The position numbers and the translations under genes are program-made. A stretch of DNA of 64,000 nucleotides from Methanoregula sp. (GTDB lineage Archaea; Halobacteriota; Methanomicrobia; Methanomicrobiales; Methanospirillaceae): the NCBI GenBank assembly GCA_026625165.1, contig CP112999.1, forward strand, positions 1,240,001-1,304,000, written 5' to 3'. A model generated the notes under the pieces. That model ran no database searches. It saw only the letters and a program-made list of their open reading frames with translations, and was not told where the DNA came from. Positions 16,231 to 24,904 of the stretch are shown here, piece after piece (position 1 is the first letter of the stretch; each line of letters begins with the position of its first letter).

Positions 16231-18555
16231 ATGATCAAGGAACTTTTTGAAGGCATCGCCGGTACGATCAACCGCAGGCCCCGGTTGGTTGCCGTGATGG
16301 TTGTCGCCCTTTTCTGCATCGGTCTCTTCGGCACGACTATGCTCGTCATGCAGACGGGATGGGAGACCTACGTGGAAAAGGACTCCCCCGCAGGGGCCCT
16401 GCAGGCAGACTATGACAATGACTACAAGTCAGATTCGATCATCCTCATCATCGAAGCCGGTGACCCGCTGAGCCCGGATGTCCTTGCGTATATCGATAAT
16501 CTCGAAAAGGATTTCCGGCAGCAGCGGAATATCCAGAGCACAATCAGCATCGTCGATATCCTGAAAAGTGCCAATGGCGGCACGCTCCCTTCGTCCCGGG
16601 CGGACACGGACTTCATCGTCGCCTCACTTCCTGAAAGCACCCGCAGCCAGCTCGTTCCTTCAAATGTCCTCACCCTTGTCCAAATCCAACTTGACCAGGG
16701 ATTGCCGGATAACATTCAGAAATCAGCACTGGCGACAGTGACAGCGATCATAGATAATTCCAACGCGCCCCCGGGAGTAAGCGTGAAACTCTCCGGCACA
16801 CCGGCGTTCATGCAACAGTTGGAAGCAGGACTGACGAGCAACATGGGTATCCTGATCGGCGGGGCGATGGTCCTGATGATCCTCACGATGGGGATCCTCT
16901 TTTCTTATGTCCGCTACCGGTTCATGCCGGTCCTGCTTGTGGCGGTCGGGCTTGTGACCTCCCTTGGCCTGATGGGTCTTGCCGGAATCAAACTGAACCT
17001 AGCGGTGATCGGCGCCTTCCCTGTCCTGATCGGCCTTGGGATAGACTATGCGATCCAGTTCCATGCCCGGTTTGACGAGGAGGCGCGGAAAGGATCGCCT
17101 GAGGCTGCGGTCTTCATGACGGTAACCCGCACCGGGCCTGCCGTCCTGTATGCGATGCTTGCCACCTGTATGGGATTTTTGGCGATGTTTGTCTCAGACG
17201 TCCCGATGATCCGGTCGTTTGGCATTGTGTCCATCATCGGCATCTTCATCTGCTACTGGATCTCGTGCATCGGCATGCCAACGCTCGGACTCCTGCTGAA
17301 TTACAAGCCCAAACAGCTGAAAACAGAAGAGTGCTATGCGGTGGGGACTGATGCCTGCGACTCGATCATAGAGAGCCCAACAAAAGCCCGTATCAATAAA
17401 AAAGGGAAGAAAAGTTCATTCTCGTACGGCCAGTTCCTCACGAACGTTTCAGTAAAGATTGCAAAAAATCCCATACCCATCCTTGTGATTGCCGCCTGCA
17501 TAGCGTTCGTCGGGTTCCAGATCGATCCGACTATTCCGGTCCAGTCCGACGAGAACTCTTTTGTTCCGACGGATATGCCAGCGAAGATCAATGCTGACAA
17601 GGTCACCCGCATCCTGGGATCAACCGATACCGCGGACTTCTTTGTCCGGGGCTCGCGTGTGACAGATCTCGATACCGTGATCTGGCTCAAGAAGTTCCAG
17701 GATTACGAGCTCTCGCACCATCCGGAAATTACTGCGTCGACGAGCATCGCCACTTACATCCTCCAATATAATGGCGGCGTGATGCCGGAAACGCAGGCCT
17801 CTCTTGATGCTGTGCTGGGGAAAATACCGGTAGAGACCCGGAGACCGTACATCAGTGGCGAGATGAGTGCGGTCATCAAGTTCAACACCATCAAACTCGA
17901 CATGGGCCAGAAGAACACCCTGAAAAATCTGATGATCAAGGATATCATATTCCTCGAACCTCCAACCGGGATTACCATAAACCCAACAGGTAATTTTGAA
18001 TTGTTCACCAGTCTGCTCTCATGTCTGGCGGAATCGAAAGAGCTGATGACTATTCTCGGTTTTATCTTTATCTTTGTTTTTCTCATTCTCGTGTATCGTC
18101 ACATCAATGCAGTATCGCCAATCATCCCGATCGTCTTCATCGTCGGCTGGAACGCCGTCATGATGTATATCCTTAACATCCCCTATACCCCGCTGACGGC
18201 AACCCTCGGTTCGATGACCATCGGTGTTGCCGCGGAATACACGATCCTTGTGATGGAGCGGTACGCGGAAGAGGAGGAGCGGCTTCACGATCACATCGCC
18301 GCCATACAGGAGAGCGTCCGGAAGATCGGCACCGCTATCACGGTCTCGGGCCTTGCCACGTTCTTCGGGTTCTCGGCACTCTGCCTTGCGACATTCCCCA
18401 TCATAAGCAATTTCGGCATCACGACCCTGATTGCTGTCGGGTTCTCCCTGATCGGCGCGATCTTCATCATGCCAGCGGTGCTTTCCCTGATCGGCGGGGT
18501 CTCCGAATGGCTTGAGACGAGAAGGACTCATGATAATCCTGAAGGAAGCGGATGA
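16231..18555 (+). CDS. RND-superfamily exporter, HAE3/MMPL-like
   Basis: 774 residues with the duplicated RND plan: one membrane helix (about 15-37), a large external domain, then a block of five helices (about 205-355), and the same again in the second half. The first block carries GLGIDYAIQFHARFDEEARK, the conserved Asp region used for proton coupling; the second has GVAAEYTILVMERY. It fits the largely archaeal hydrophobe/amphiphile efflux-3 type. The substrate is unknown; lipids or other envelope molecules are likely given the surface-protein genes upstream. Its stop overlaps the next gene's start (ATGA). Confidence 0.88.
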   Translation: MIKELFEGIAGTINRRPRLVAVMVVALFCIGLFGTTMLVMQTGWETYVEKDSPAGALQADYDNDYKSDSIILIIEAGDPLSPDVLAYIDNLEKDFRQQRNIQSTISIVDILKSANGGTLPSSRADTDFIVASLPESTRSQLVPSNVLTLVQIQLDQGLPDNIQKSALATVTAIIDNSNAPPGVSVKLSGTPAFMQQLEAGLTSNMGILIGGAMVLMILTMGILFSYVRYRFMPVLLVAVGLVTSLGLMGLAGIKLNLAVIGAFPVLIGLGIDYAIQFHARFDEEARKGSPEAAVFMTVTRTGPAVLYAMLATCMGFLAMFVSDVPMIRSFGIVSIIGIFICYWISCIGMPTLGLLLNYKPKQLKTEECYAVGTDACDSIIESPTKARINKKGKKSSFSYGQFLTNVSVKIAKNPIPILVIAACIAFVGFQIDPTIPVQSDENSFVPTDMPAKINADKVTRILGSTDTADFFVRGSRVTDLDTVIWLKKFQDYELSHHPEITASTSIATYILQYNGGVMPETQASLDAVLGKIPVETRRPYISGEMSAVIKFNTIKLDMGQKNTLKNLMIKDIIFLEPPTGITINPTGNFELFTSLLSCLAESKELMTILGFIFIFVFLILVYRHINAVSPIIPIVFIVGWNAVMMYILNIPYTPLTATLGSMTIGVAAEYTILVMERYAEEEERLHDHIAAIQESVRKIGTAITVSGLATFFGFSALCLATFPIISNFGITTLIAVGFSLIGAIFIMPAVLSLIGGVSEWLETRRTHDNPEGSG

Positions 18556-18959
18556 CTGCAGTATTGTTTGTTGATGCAGACCGGACGATCTTCTCCTGCG
18601 TCTCCCACATATTTGAAAAATACGGATCGGTATCATTATTCCATGTATCGTGCGGGGAGGAGGCGCTGGCATGGCTCTCACGGTACCACGCGGACGTGAT
18701 TGTTTCGGATTACAACCTTCCTCAGATGAACGCGATCGAACTGCTTCATACCCTAAGATCCCAGGGGTTCTCCATTCCGTTCATATTTTTTACAGAAGAT
18801 GACACCAGCCGGCTGAAATACGACGCATACCGGGAAGATGTCTTCGGGGTTATCCCAAGAAACGGTTTAGAGAAAAAACCGATCCTGAAACTGTTGCGCC
18901 TTATCTGCTGGGCTTCAGGAGGCCATGAGGTGGATTATCCGTTCAGTACTGAAGAATAA
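18552..18959 (+). CDS. CheY-like receiver-domain protein
   Basis: 135 residues, one receiver domain only. The acidic pocket is at Asp8 and Asp10 (FVDAD), the phospho-acceptor at Asp53 (VIVSDYNLPQM) and the Thr switch at about 81 (FFTEDD). The usual Lys of the fifth strand is not in its normal Lys-Pro context (IPRNGLEKKP), so signalling may be altered. There is no output domain. It overlaps the exporter gene by four bases, so it is translated with it and may report to a multi-PAS kinase elsewhere. Confidence 0.85.
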   Translation: MTAVLFVDADRTIFSCVSHIFEKYGSVSLFHVSCGEEALAWLSRYHADVIVSDYNLPQMNAIELLHTLRSQGFSIPFIFFTEDDTSRLKYDAYREDVFGVIPRNGLEKKPILKLLRLICWASGGHEVDYPFSTEE

Positions 18960-18995
18960 GCGCGGGAAGGGTGCCAACCCGGCATCCCGCTCACG

Positions 18996-19172
18996 ATGCT
19001 TTCGGACGGGATCAGAATTACGCCCTGCCCGGACATCACCTTTGATGGAGATCCCCTCCTTTTTTCACACTGGGTCAACAGTAGTAATTTAAAAAAAATC
19101 CTGATCATTAATTCCAGGAACCAACTCAATCCGATCCCTGCAATAAAAGTGATCGCCAAGTTCCGGGAATAA
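18996..19172 (+). CDS. Possible small ORF, 58 codons
   Basis: An ATG at 18996 opens 58 codons ending at TAA 19170-19172, with natural-looking composition (DITFDGDPLLFSHWVNSSNL) and a hydrophobic-basic tail. It lies 36 bases after the receiver gene, in the same direction. No homology is recognised and there is no clear ribosome binding site. It may be a chance frame between convergent genes. Confidence 0.22.
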   Translation: MLSDGIRITPCPDITFDGDPLLFSHWVNSSNLKKILIINSRNQLNPIPAIKVIAKFRE

Positions 19173-19175
19173 AAA

Positions 19176-19703
19176 TTATTTGACAGTTATGGTTCCCTTA
19201 AAAGCACCATTAGTAGTTGACATCCAGTCATAGGTTCCAGCCTTGTCAAATGTATAACCAAACGAGCCTCCCGAGGAAAGAGTCCCTGAGGTAAACAAAC
19301 CTTCGATTTTGACTACATTTTCCCGGGCCATCATCTGGTTTTCCCATACGACTTTGGTCCCTTTCTCTATGACAACCGTGCCTGAGGGATCAACTGTATT
19401 ATAATTGGTCAGTTTAATGGTAACTACGGCCTGAGGTGCCGGCGTCGCTGTTGGTTCTGCAGTAGTATTTACGGGGGCGGGTTTTACCGTAGTCGCAACC
19501 ACCGTGGGTGCAACAGTGGTTTCCATTGCCGTCAGTGCAACCGTTGGCGCAGCGGTTGGCGCAGCCGTTATTGCTGGAGATGTTGCGGGCGGGGTTACTG
19601 ATGATGCAGGTGGAGCCTGTGATGAACATCCAGCAATACCTGCAGAGAGAATAATTAAAAATGTCATCAGGATTCTCATCAGAGCGACTGAATGTTTTCT
19701 CAT
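19176..19703 (-). CDS. Cupredoxin-fold lipoprotein lacking the copper ligands
   Basis: 175 residues from the ATG at 19703. A signal peptide with lipobox (LSAGIAGCSS, Cys26) is followed by a Thr/Pro/Ala-rich linker of about 60 residues and then a plastocyanin/cupredoxin-like domain: VVWENQMMARENVV, LFTSGTLSSGGSFGYTFDKA and GTYDWMSTTNGAFKGTITV. In copper proteins of this type the last motif reads GTYDYHCSIHPWMKG. Here the His, Cys, His and Met ligands are replaced by Glu/Asn, Ser, Asn and Phe, so copper binding is unlikely. The fold probably serves as an envelope-exposed scaffold. Confidence 0.8.
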   Translation of the reverse strand: MRKHSVALMRILMTFLIILSAGIAGCSSQAPPASSVTPPATSPAITAAPTAAPTVALTAMETTVAPTVVATTVKPAPVNTTAEPTATPAPQAVVTIKLTNYNTVDPSGTVVIEKGTKVVWENQMMARENVVKIEGLFTSGTLSSGGSFGYTFDKAGTYDWMSTTNGAFKGTITVK

Positions 19704-20018
19704 AATAGTATCACACTTTTTTTTTGTAAGGAGAAATTTGTTTGGTTGATTTTTTTTCATAAAATAAAAAGATAATAGTAAAATACAGACGTTCGTCGGT
19801 GCATAGACACGCCAACAGAATCGAAATGCCACCTGACAATTTTCACCATCGGTCTTCACTCGTTTTAATTTTTAATCCAATTCTTTGTAGGGAACATCCG
19901 TGCTCTTTTATACCTGTCCTCTCGCAAGATTCATTACGGAAAAACCCCTTCCAACACACGAGGAAGGATATGCAGGAGGGATGGGTATCGGCAGCCCGTT
20001 TCCGGACCAGTTCCTGTC
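19704..20018. other. 315-bp intergenic region before mgtA
   Basis: No gene is seen. The left third is AT-rich (runs of T and AAAATAAAAAGATAATAG), suitable for the promoter of the lipoprotein gene on the minus strand. The right part is less AT-rich and leads into the MgtA-type ATPase. Confidence 0.5.
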
Positions 20019-22610
20019 ATGTTCATACAAAGGGGAGGTGACATCATCGATCCACTCTATACCCTCACACAGGATCAACTTCTCGACAAGCTCAGGACGT
20101 CGGTTAACGGCCTGACTGCACAAGAGGCAGAACGCCGGCTTGAAGAGTACGGCACAAACGAAGTCTCGAGGGTCCGTCCCAACCCTGCCCTTGAGATCCT
20201 TGCACTTTTTAAAAACCCGCTTGTTATCATCCTTCTCATTGCAGCTGCAATATCCATTGTCGTCGGCGAGATCACCGAGGCCTGCATCATCATATTTATC
20301 GTTCTTGCAAGTGTCATCCTGGATTTTTACCAGGAATACCGGGCAGGCAACGCCGTTGAACTCCTAAGGGAGAAGATTACAACAACAGCAACGGTCACCC
20401 GTGACGGGAGACGGCAGGAGATCCCGTTAAGCCGGCTGGTCCCCGGTGACCTCATCAGCCTCTCCGCCGGGGACATTGTCCCGGCAGACGCCCGGATTAT
20501 CACATCGCATGATTTTTTTATCAACCAGTCGGCGCTGACCGGCGAACCCTACCCGGTCGAGAAAACGAATGCCCCGGGCAAAACCTCCGATCAACCGGCC
20601 GACCGTGAAGACGCTGTCTTTTTAGGCACCTCTGTTGTCAGCGGGTCGGCAACCGCGATCGTGACACGGACTGGATCTAAGACAGAGTATGGCAAAATTG
20701 CCCGGATGCTCACACAGCGTCCGCCGGAAACCGAGTTCGAAAGGGGCCTTTCAAGCTTCGGGTCGCTCATGATGCGGCTTGTATTCTTCCTTGTGATCTT
20801 TGTCTTTTTTGTCAATGCCCTGCTGCATCACGGGATCCTGGATTCGCTCCTCTTTGCCGTCGCCCTTGCGGTCGGGATGACCCCGGAACTCCTCCCCATG
20901 ATCCTCTCCATCAACCTGTCCAACGGTGCGATTGCGATGTCAAGGAAAGGTGCGATCGTCAAGCACCTTGCATCGATCCAGAATTTCGGGAGCATGGACG
21001 TCCTGTGTACGGACAAGACCGGCACCCTGACCGAGAACCGGATCTCGCTTATAAAACACGTTGATTGTGACGGGACCGACAGCGACCGGGTGCTGCTGTA
21101 TTCATTCCTGAACAGTTACTACCAGACCGGCCTGAAAAGTCCCCTTGACGATGCCATACTCCGGTTCCGTAAACAGGACACCAGTACGTATGAGAAGATC
21201 GATGAGATGCCGTTTGATTTTATCCGGAAACGCGCTTCAATCGTTGTTTCAACCGGTACTGATACTATTCTCATAACCAAAGGTGCGCCTGAGGAGATCC
21301 TCAGGGTATGCGATTCCTGCGCCAGGGGAAGCGGCATTGTCCCGTTGACGGATGAGTGGCAGGACAAGATCACCCGGCTGTACATGGAACTGAGCGGGGA
21401 CGGGTTCCGCACGCTCGGGGTGGCATACCGGCCTGTTCAGTCCGGCCGGAGCCGGTATGCAACGGATGAGGAGACCCACATGATCTTCCTGGGGTATGTC
21501 GCCTTTATTGACCCCCCAAAGATGACTGCCGCAGAATCCCTGCTTCTGATCAAAAATTCGGGGATCGATGTCAAGATCCTGACCGGTGACAACGAACTGG
21601 TTACCCGTAAAACCTGCGAATCCCTCGGTTACACAATCAAAGGTGTGTTGACCGGGCCCGACATTGAAGAGATGGACAATGAAGCGCTGGCCCGGGTCGT
21701 AGAGAACAACAACATCTTCACGCGGGTAACACCGATCCAGAAAGACCGGATCATCAATGCATTAAAAAGGAACGGCCATGTCGTCGGGTTTCTTGGGGAC
21801 GGGATCAACGATGCCCCGTCGATCCGGACAGCCGATATCGGAATATCGGTGGACAATGCCGTTGACATTGCCAAGGAATCCGCAGATATCATCCTATTGA
21901 AAAACGACCTCCGCGTCCTCCAGGACGGGGTTATCGAAGGGCGCAAAACGTTTGGCAATACGTTAAAATACATCATGATGGGGACAAGTTCCAACTTCGG
22001 CAACATGTTTTCCGTCGCGGGAGCTTCCCTCTTCCTCCCGTTCCTCCCGATGCTCCCCATCCAGATCCTGCTCAATAACCTGCTGTATGATTTTTCCCAG
22101 ACAACGATCCCGACCGATGCCGTTGACGACGAATACGCGGAACGTCCCAAGCACCTCAACATCGTTTTTATCCACAGGTTCATCAGTATCTTCGGCCCCA
22201 TCAGCTCGCTCTTTGACTTCCTGACGTTTTTCATCATGATTTATGTCTTCCAGGCAGCCGGTGCCCTTTTCCAGACTGCATGGTTCATCGAATCGATCTG
22301 CACGCAGGTCGCCGTCATCTTCGTGATAAGGACAAAGAGGGTACCCTTCTATACGAGCCGGCCGAGTATGTACCTTCTCGCCAGTACATTACTGGTGATT
22401 GTAATCGCATGCGCACTGCCGTTTACCGTGCTTGGGGCCATCTTCGGGTTCGTTCCCCCGCCGGCACCATTCTTTGCCGTGCTGATCGGCCTTGTGATCG
22501 GGTACCTGGTCCTTGTTGAACTGACAAAAAAATGGTTTTACCAGCATTACGGGAACCTTGTCGATGGTTCCCCCTTTGATCATAAAAGCGAAGGGACACA
22601 AGGTAAGTGA
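20019..22610 (+). CDS. mgtA: P-type ATPase, MgtA-like (P3B) cation importer
   Basis: 863 residues with the full P-type plan: an N-terminal cation-ATPase domain, an actuator with SALTGEPYPVEK (TGE loop), the phosphorylation site CTDKTGTLTENR, a nucleotide-binding domain (ITKGAPEEIL), the hinge GFLGDGINDAPS and ten likely membrane helices. MgtA/MgtB ATPases import Mg2+ at low external Mg2+. The call is based on overall resemblance (TADIGISVDNAVDIAKESAD), so another divalent cation is possible. The start is odd. The ATG at 20019 has no ribosome site upstream, while a perfect GGGGAGGTGA lies inside the frame at 20033-20042 and is followed by ATC codons, not ATG. Confidence 0.87.
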   Translation: MFIQRGGDIIDPLYTLTQDQLLDKLRTSVNGLTAQEAERRLEEYGTNEVSRVRPNPALEILALFKNPLVIILLIAAAISIVVGEITEACIIIFIVLASVILDFYQEYRAGNAVELLREKITTTATVTRDGRRQEIPLSRLVPGDLISLSAGDIVPADARIITSHDFFINQSALTGEPYPVEKTNAPGKTSDQPADREDAVFLGTSVVSGSATAIVTRTGSKTEYGKIARMLTQRPPETEFERGLSSFGSLMMRLVFFLVIFVFFVNALLHHGILDSLLFAVALAVGMTPELLPMILSINLSNGAIAMSRKGAIVKHLASIQNFGSMDVLCTDKTGTLTENRISLIKHVDCDGTDSDRVLLYSFLNSYYQTGLKSPLDDAILRFRKQDTSTYEKIDEMPFDFIRKRASIVVSTGTDTILITKGAPEEILRVCDSCARGSGIVPLTDEWQDKITRLYMELSGDGFRTLGVAYRPVQSGRSRYATDEETHMIFLGYVAFIDPPKMTAAESLLLIKNSGIDVKILTGDNELVTRKTCESLGYTIKGVLTGPDIEEMDNEALARVVENNNIFTRVTPIQKDRIINALKRNGHVVGFLGDGINDAPSIRTADIGISVDNAVDIAKESADIILLKNDLRVLQDGVIEGRKTFGNTLKYIMMGTSSNFGNMFSVAGASLFLPFLPMLPIQILLNNLLYDFSQTTIPTDAVDDEYAERPKHLNIVFIHRFISIFGPISSLFDFLTFFIMIYVFQAAGALFQTAWFIESICTQVAVIFVIRTKRVPFYTSRPSMYLLASTLLVIVIACALPFTVLGAIFGFVPPPAPFFAVLIGLVIGYLVLVELTKKWFYQHYGNLVDGSPFDHKSEGTQGK

Positions 22611-22678
22611 GAAAAGATGTGTACCCTGTTCAGGAGGGCATCAGGGTAATTTTACTTAAAAAAGGGTTGGGGAAATAG

Positions 22679-23992
22679 TTACGCAAACATTGCGCCTTCG
22701 ATATCAACTGGACGGTTGCGGTTGAAATCCGTCGCGACCTTCTCGATCGCCCAGAGGAAGTCCTGCCGGGTAATCGAAGTGTGCTCTTTGCGGATTGCAC
22801 ACATACCGGCTTCCATGCAGATCGCTTTTAAGTCCGCCCCGTTCTTCCCTTCAGTGGATGCGGCGATCTCATCGAGGTTCACGCTCTCGTCCATGGTGAG
22901 GGCGCGGGTATGAACCTTTAAGATCGAGAGCCGTCCCTTTACATCAGGTAGCGGGATCTCGATGATCCGGTCAAAACGGCCAGGCCGCAGGAGAGCACGG
23001 TCAAGGATATCGATCCGGTTCGTGGCCCCGATGATCTTCACGTCGCCCCGGTTCTCAAACCCGTCCATGCCGGAAAGGAGCTGCATGAGCGTCCGCTGCA
23101 CCTCCCGGTCCCCGCTGGTGTTTGCCTCGGTGCGGGATGCCCCGACTGCGTCGATCTCATCGATGAAGATGATCGTCGGGGCTTTTTTCTTTGCAAGGTC
23201 GAAGAGCTCGCGCACGAGCCGGGCGCCCTCCCCGATATATTTCTGGACAAGCTCTGACCCGACAACCCGCATGAAATTGGCATTGGTCTCGTGCGCCACT
23301 GCTTTTGCAAGGAGCGTCTTCCCGGTCCCCGGAGGCCCGTGGAGTAGGACGCCCTTGGGCGGGTCAATGCCGATCCGCAGGAAGAGGTCGGGGCGCTTGA
23401 GCGGGAGTTCCACCGCTTCCTTGATCTCGGTGATCTGGGCTTCAAGCCCCCCGATGTCCGCATAGGTCTCCTGCGGGGAGTCCACCACTTCCATCCCGTA
23501 GACCTGCGCATCGAAACTCGTGGGGAGGAGTTCGACGATAGCAAGCGACTGCTGGTTGAGGGTGCACCGGATCCCGGCCTTTAAGTCCTCTGCACTGATG
23601 CTTGGGGAGCTGCGCACTAGGAAACGCGGTCCTGCACTGCTCCGGACAATAACACGGTTTGCATCGATCACGTCGGTGATGGTCCCGATGATGAGCGGGG
23701 GGCTCCGGAGCTGCTCGCTCTCGCTTTTCAGCTTGCGCACCTCCCTCTCGAACCGAATCTTCTGGGTCTCGGTATAGCGCCTGTCCGCATCGGTCTGCCG
23801 GAGCTGTTCGCGCAGTTCCATGTTCCGTGCTTCGAGATCGAGGATGCGCTTATTCAGCTGCTCGTCGAGTTCATGCTTGTCGTTCTCGATCTGCACCAGC
23901 TGGTCACGGAGCTGTTCAGACAGTGAACGGTAGAAACGGTACAGGTCTTCAGGGGTCTGGGGGTCCTGTGCCGTATGCAGGATGTCTCCCAT
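22679..23992 (-). CDS. Proteasome-activating nucleotidase (PAN), second paralog
   Basis: 437 residues from the ATG at 23992 (a longer reading to 24025 runs into the divergent promoter). A coiled coil at about 15-85, an OB domain at about 90-150, then an AAA+ module with [19 protein letters not shown] and [19 protein letters not shown]. It ends MFA, an HbFX variant of the gate-opening HbYX motif. It would cap the 20S proteasome as a hexameric unfoldase, alone or mixed with the paralog at 8292. It is divergent from the aMBF1 gene, with a shared TATA region between. Confidence 0.92.
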   Translation of the reverse strand: MGDILHTAQDPQTPEDLYRFYRSLSEQLRDQLVQIENDKHELDEQLNKRILDLEARNMELREQLRQTDADRRYTETQKIRFEREVRKLKSESEQLRSPPLIIGTITDVIDANRVIVRSSAGPRFLVRSSPSISAEDLKAGIRCTLNQQSLAIVELLPTSFDAQVYGMEVVDSPQETYADIGGLEAQITEIKEAVELPLKRPDLFLRIGIDPPKGVLLHGPPGTGKTLLAKAVAHETNANFMRVVGSELVQKYIGEGARLVRELFDLAKKKAPTIIFIDEIDAVGASRTEANTSGDREVQRTLMQLLSGMDGFENRGDVKIIGATNRIDILDRALLRPGRFDRIIEIPLPDVKGRLSILKVHTRALTMDESVNLDEIAASTEGKNGADLKAICMEAGMCAIRKEHTSITRQDFLWAIEKVATDFNRNRPVDIEGAMFA

Positions 23993-24023
23993 TATGGTAT
24001 CAATTAGATATTTAGGGAAAAGC

Positions 24024-24031
24024 ATATAAAG
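24024..24031. promoter_or_regulatory. TATA box between PAN and aMBF1 genes
   Basis: CATATAAA lies 16-23 bases before the ATG of aMBF1, the right distance for a message that starts at or next to its start codon. On the other strand the same element lies about 32 bases before the PAN start. The two divergent genes may therefore share one promoter element. It is assigned by position and sequence only. Confidence 0.5.
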
Positions 24032-24046
24032 AGTTTCTGAGCTTTT

Positions 24047-24553
24047 ATGCAGTGCGAAATGTGCGGGGAAACGATCCGCGGGATGGCAAAACTTGTACGG
24101 GTCGAAGGGGCTGAACTGCAGGTCTGCGGCAGGTGCGAAAAATATGGCACCGAGGTGCAGCAGCCAAAGAGGACTGATGTCCGCCGTCCGGTTGCCGGCC
24201 CGGTGTCAGCGGCCAGGCCTGCGGCCGTCCCTTTAGCCCGCCGGAAACGGGACCTCTTTGACTTCATGGAAGGCGAGATCGTCGATGATTATGCGGCCCG
24301 GATCAGGAATGCCCGCATGGCAAAAGGCCTCTCCCAGAAAGACCTTGCGATGCAGATGAAAGAGAAAGAGCATCTCGTAAAAAAGATCGAGAACGCGGAA
24401 CTGATCCCTGAAGAGGGTGTGCGCAAAAAACTGGAAAAGGCGCTTGAGATCCGGCTGATCGAAGGCCCGGTTGAGAGTACGGAGAAGAAAGTGGCAGACA
24501 AGCTCGCCCCGACCCTGGGCGACGTGACAATTATCAGGAAAGTGAAGAAATAA
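24047..24553 (+). CDS. aMBF1, archaeal multiprotein bridging factor
   Basis: 168 residues. An N-terminal zinc ribbon ([12 protein letters not shown] and VCGRCEKYG, two CxxC pairs) is joined by a basic linker to a Cro-type helix-turn-helix at about 85-140 ([39 protein letters not shown]). The conserved tail is [12 protein letters not shown]. This is the archaeal TIGR00270/aMBF1 family, which associates with the small ribosomal subunit and possibly with transcription. A broken copy of its 3' end lies at 32074-32202. Confidence 0.92.
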   Translation: MQCEMCGETIRGMAKLVRVEGAELQVCGRCEKYGTEVQQPKRTDVRRPVAGPVSAARPAAVPLARRKRDLFDFMEGEIVDDYAARIRNARMAKGLSQKDLAMQMKEKEHLVKKIENAELIPEEGVRKKLEKALEIRLIEGPVESTEKKVADKLAPTLGDVTIIRKVKK

Positions 24554-24580
24554 TTTTTTTTGTCTTTTTTCATTTTTTTT
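24554..24580 (+). terminator. T-rich terminator after aMBF1
   Basis: Three runs of seven or eight T's follow the stop codon within 30 bases on the coding strand. Oligo-T tracts are the usual archaeal intrinsic termination signal. Confidence 0.6.
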
Positions 24581-24634
24581 ATCGCGGGACGGTTTTGGGC
24601 ACTGCGCGGGGTCCTTTAAAAAATTGTGAAACGA

Positions 24635-24896
24635 TCAATAAACTTCGTCGTGATGCGCAAAATCGATGAGGATAATCTGCTGCTTTTTCTTTTCGATTTT
24701 AAAAACAAGTACGTAATGGCCGATGTGAAAGCGCCGTGTGCCCTTCAGCCGGTTCCTGAGGGGCTTGCCAATCTCCGGGTTTTTTGCCAGTCCCCGTAAT
24801 TTCTTCGCCACCTGTTCAAACCGCGCCGGATCCTAATTTTACCATCTTCCTGAACACGGCCTCTCCTGCTTTTTAAAATCGGGATATAGGCGGAAG
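24635..24896 (-). pseudogene. RelE/ParE-family toxin remnant
   Basis: The minus strand reads DPARFEQVAKKLRGLAKNPE and then KPLRNRLKGTRRFHIGHYVL, ending FAHHDEVY and a stop at 24635-24637. This is the C-terminal two thirds of a RelE-type mRNA interferase, including the basic residues of the active face. A stop codon and a frame change precede DPARF. The upstream 70 bases, in another frame, recall the missing N-terminus, and no start or antitoxin remains. It is a dead toxin gene between aMBF1 and the large kinase. Confidence 0.7.
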
Positions 24897-24904
24897 TATC
24901 GAAC

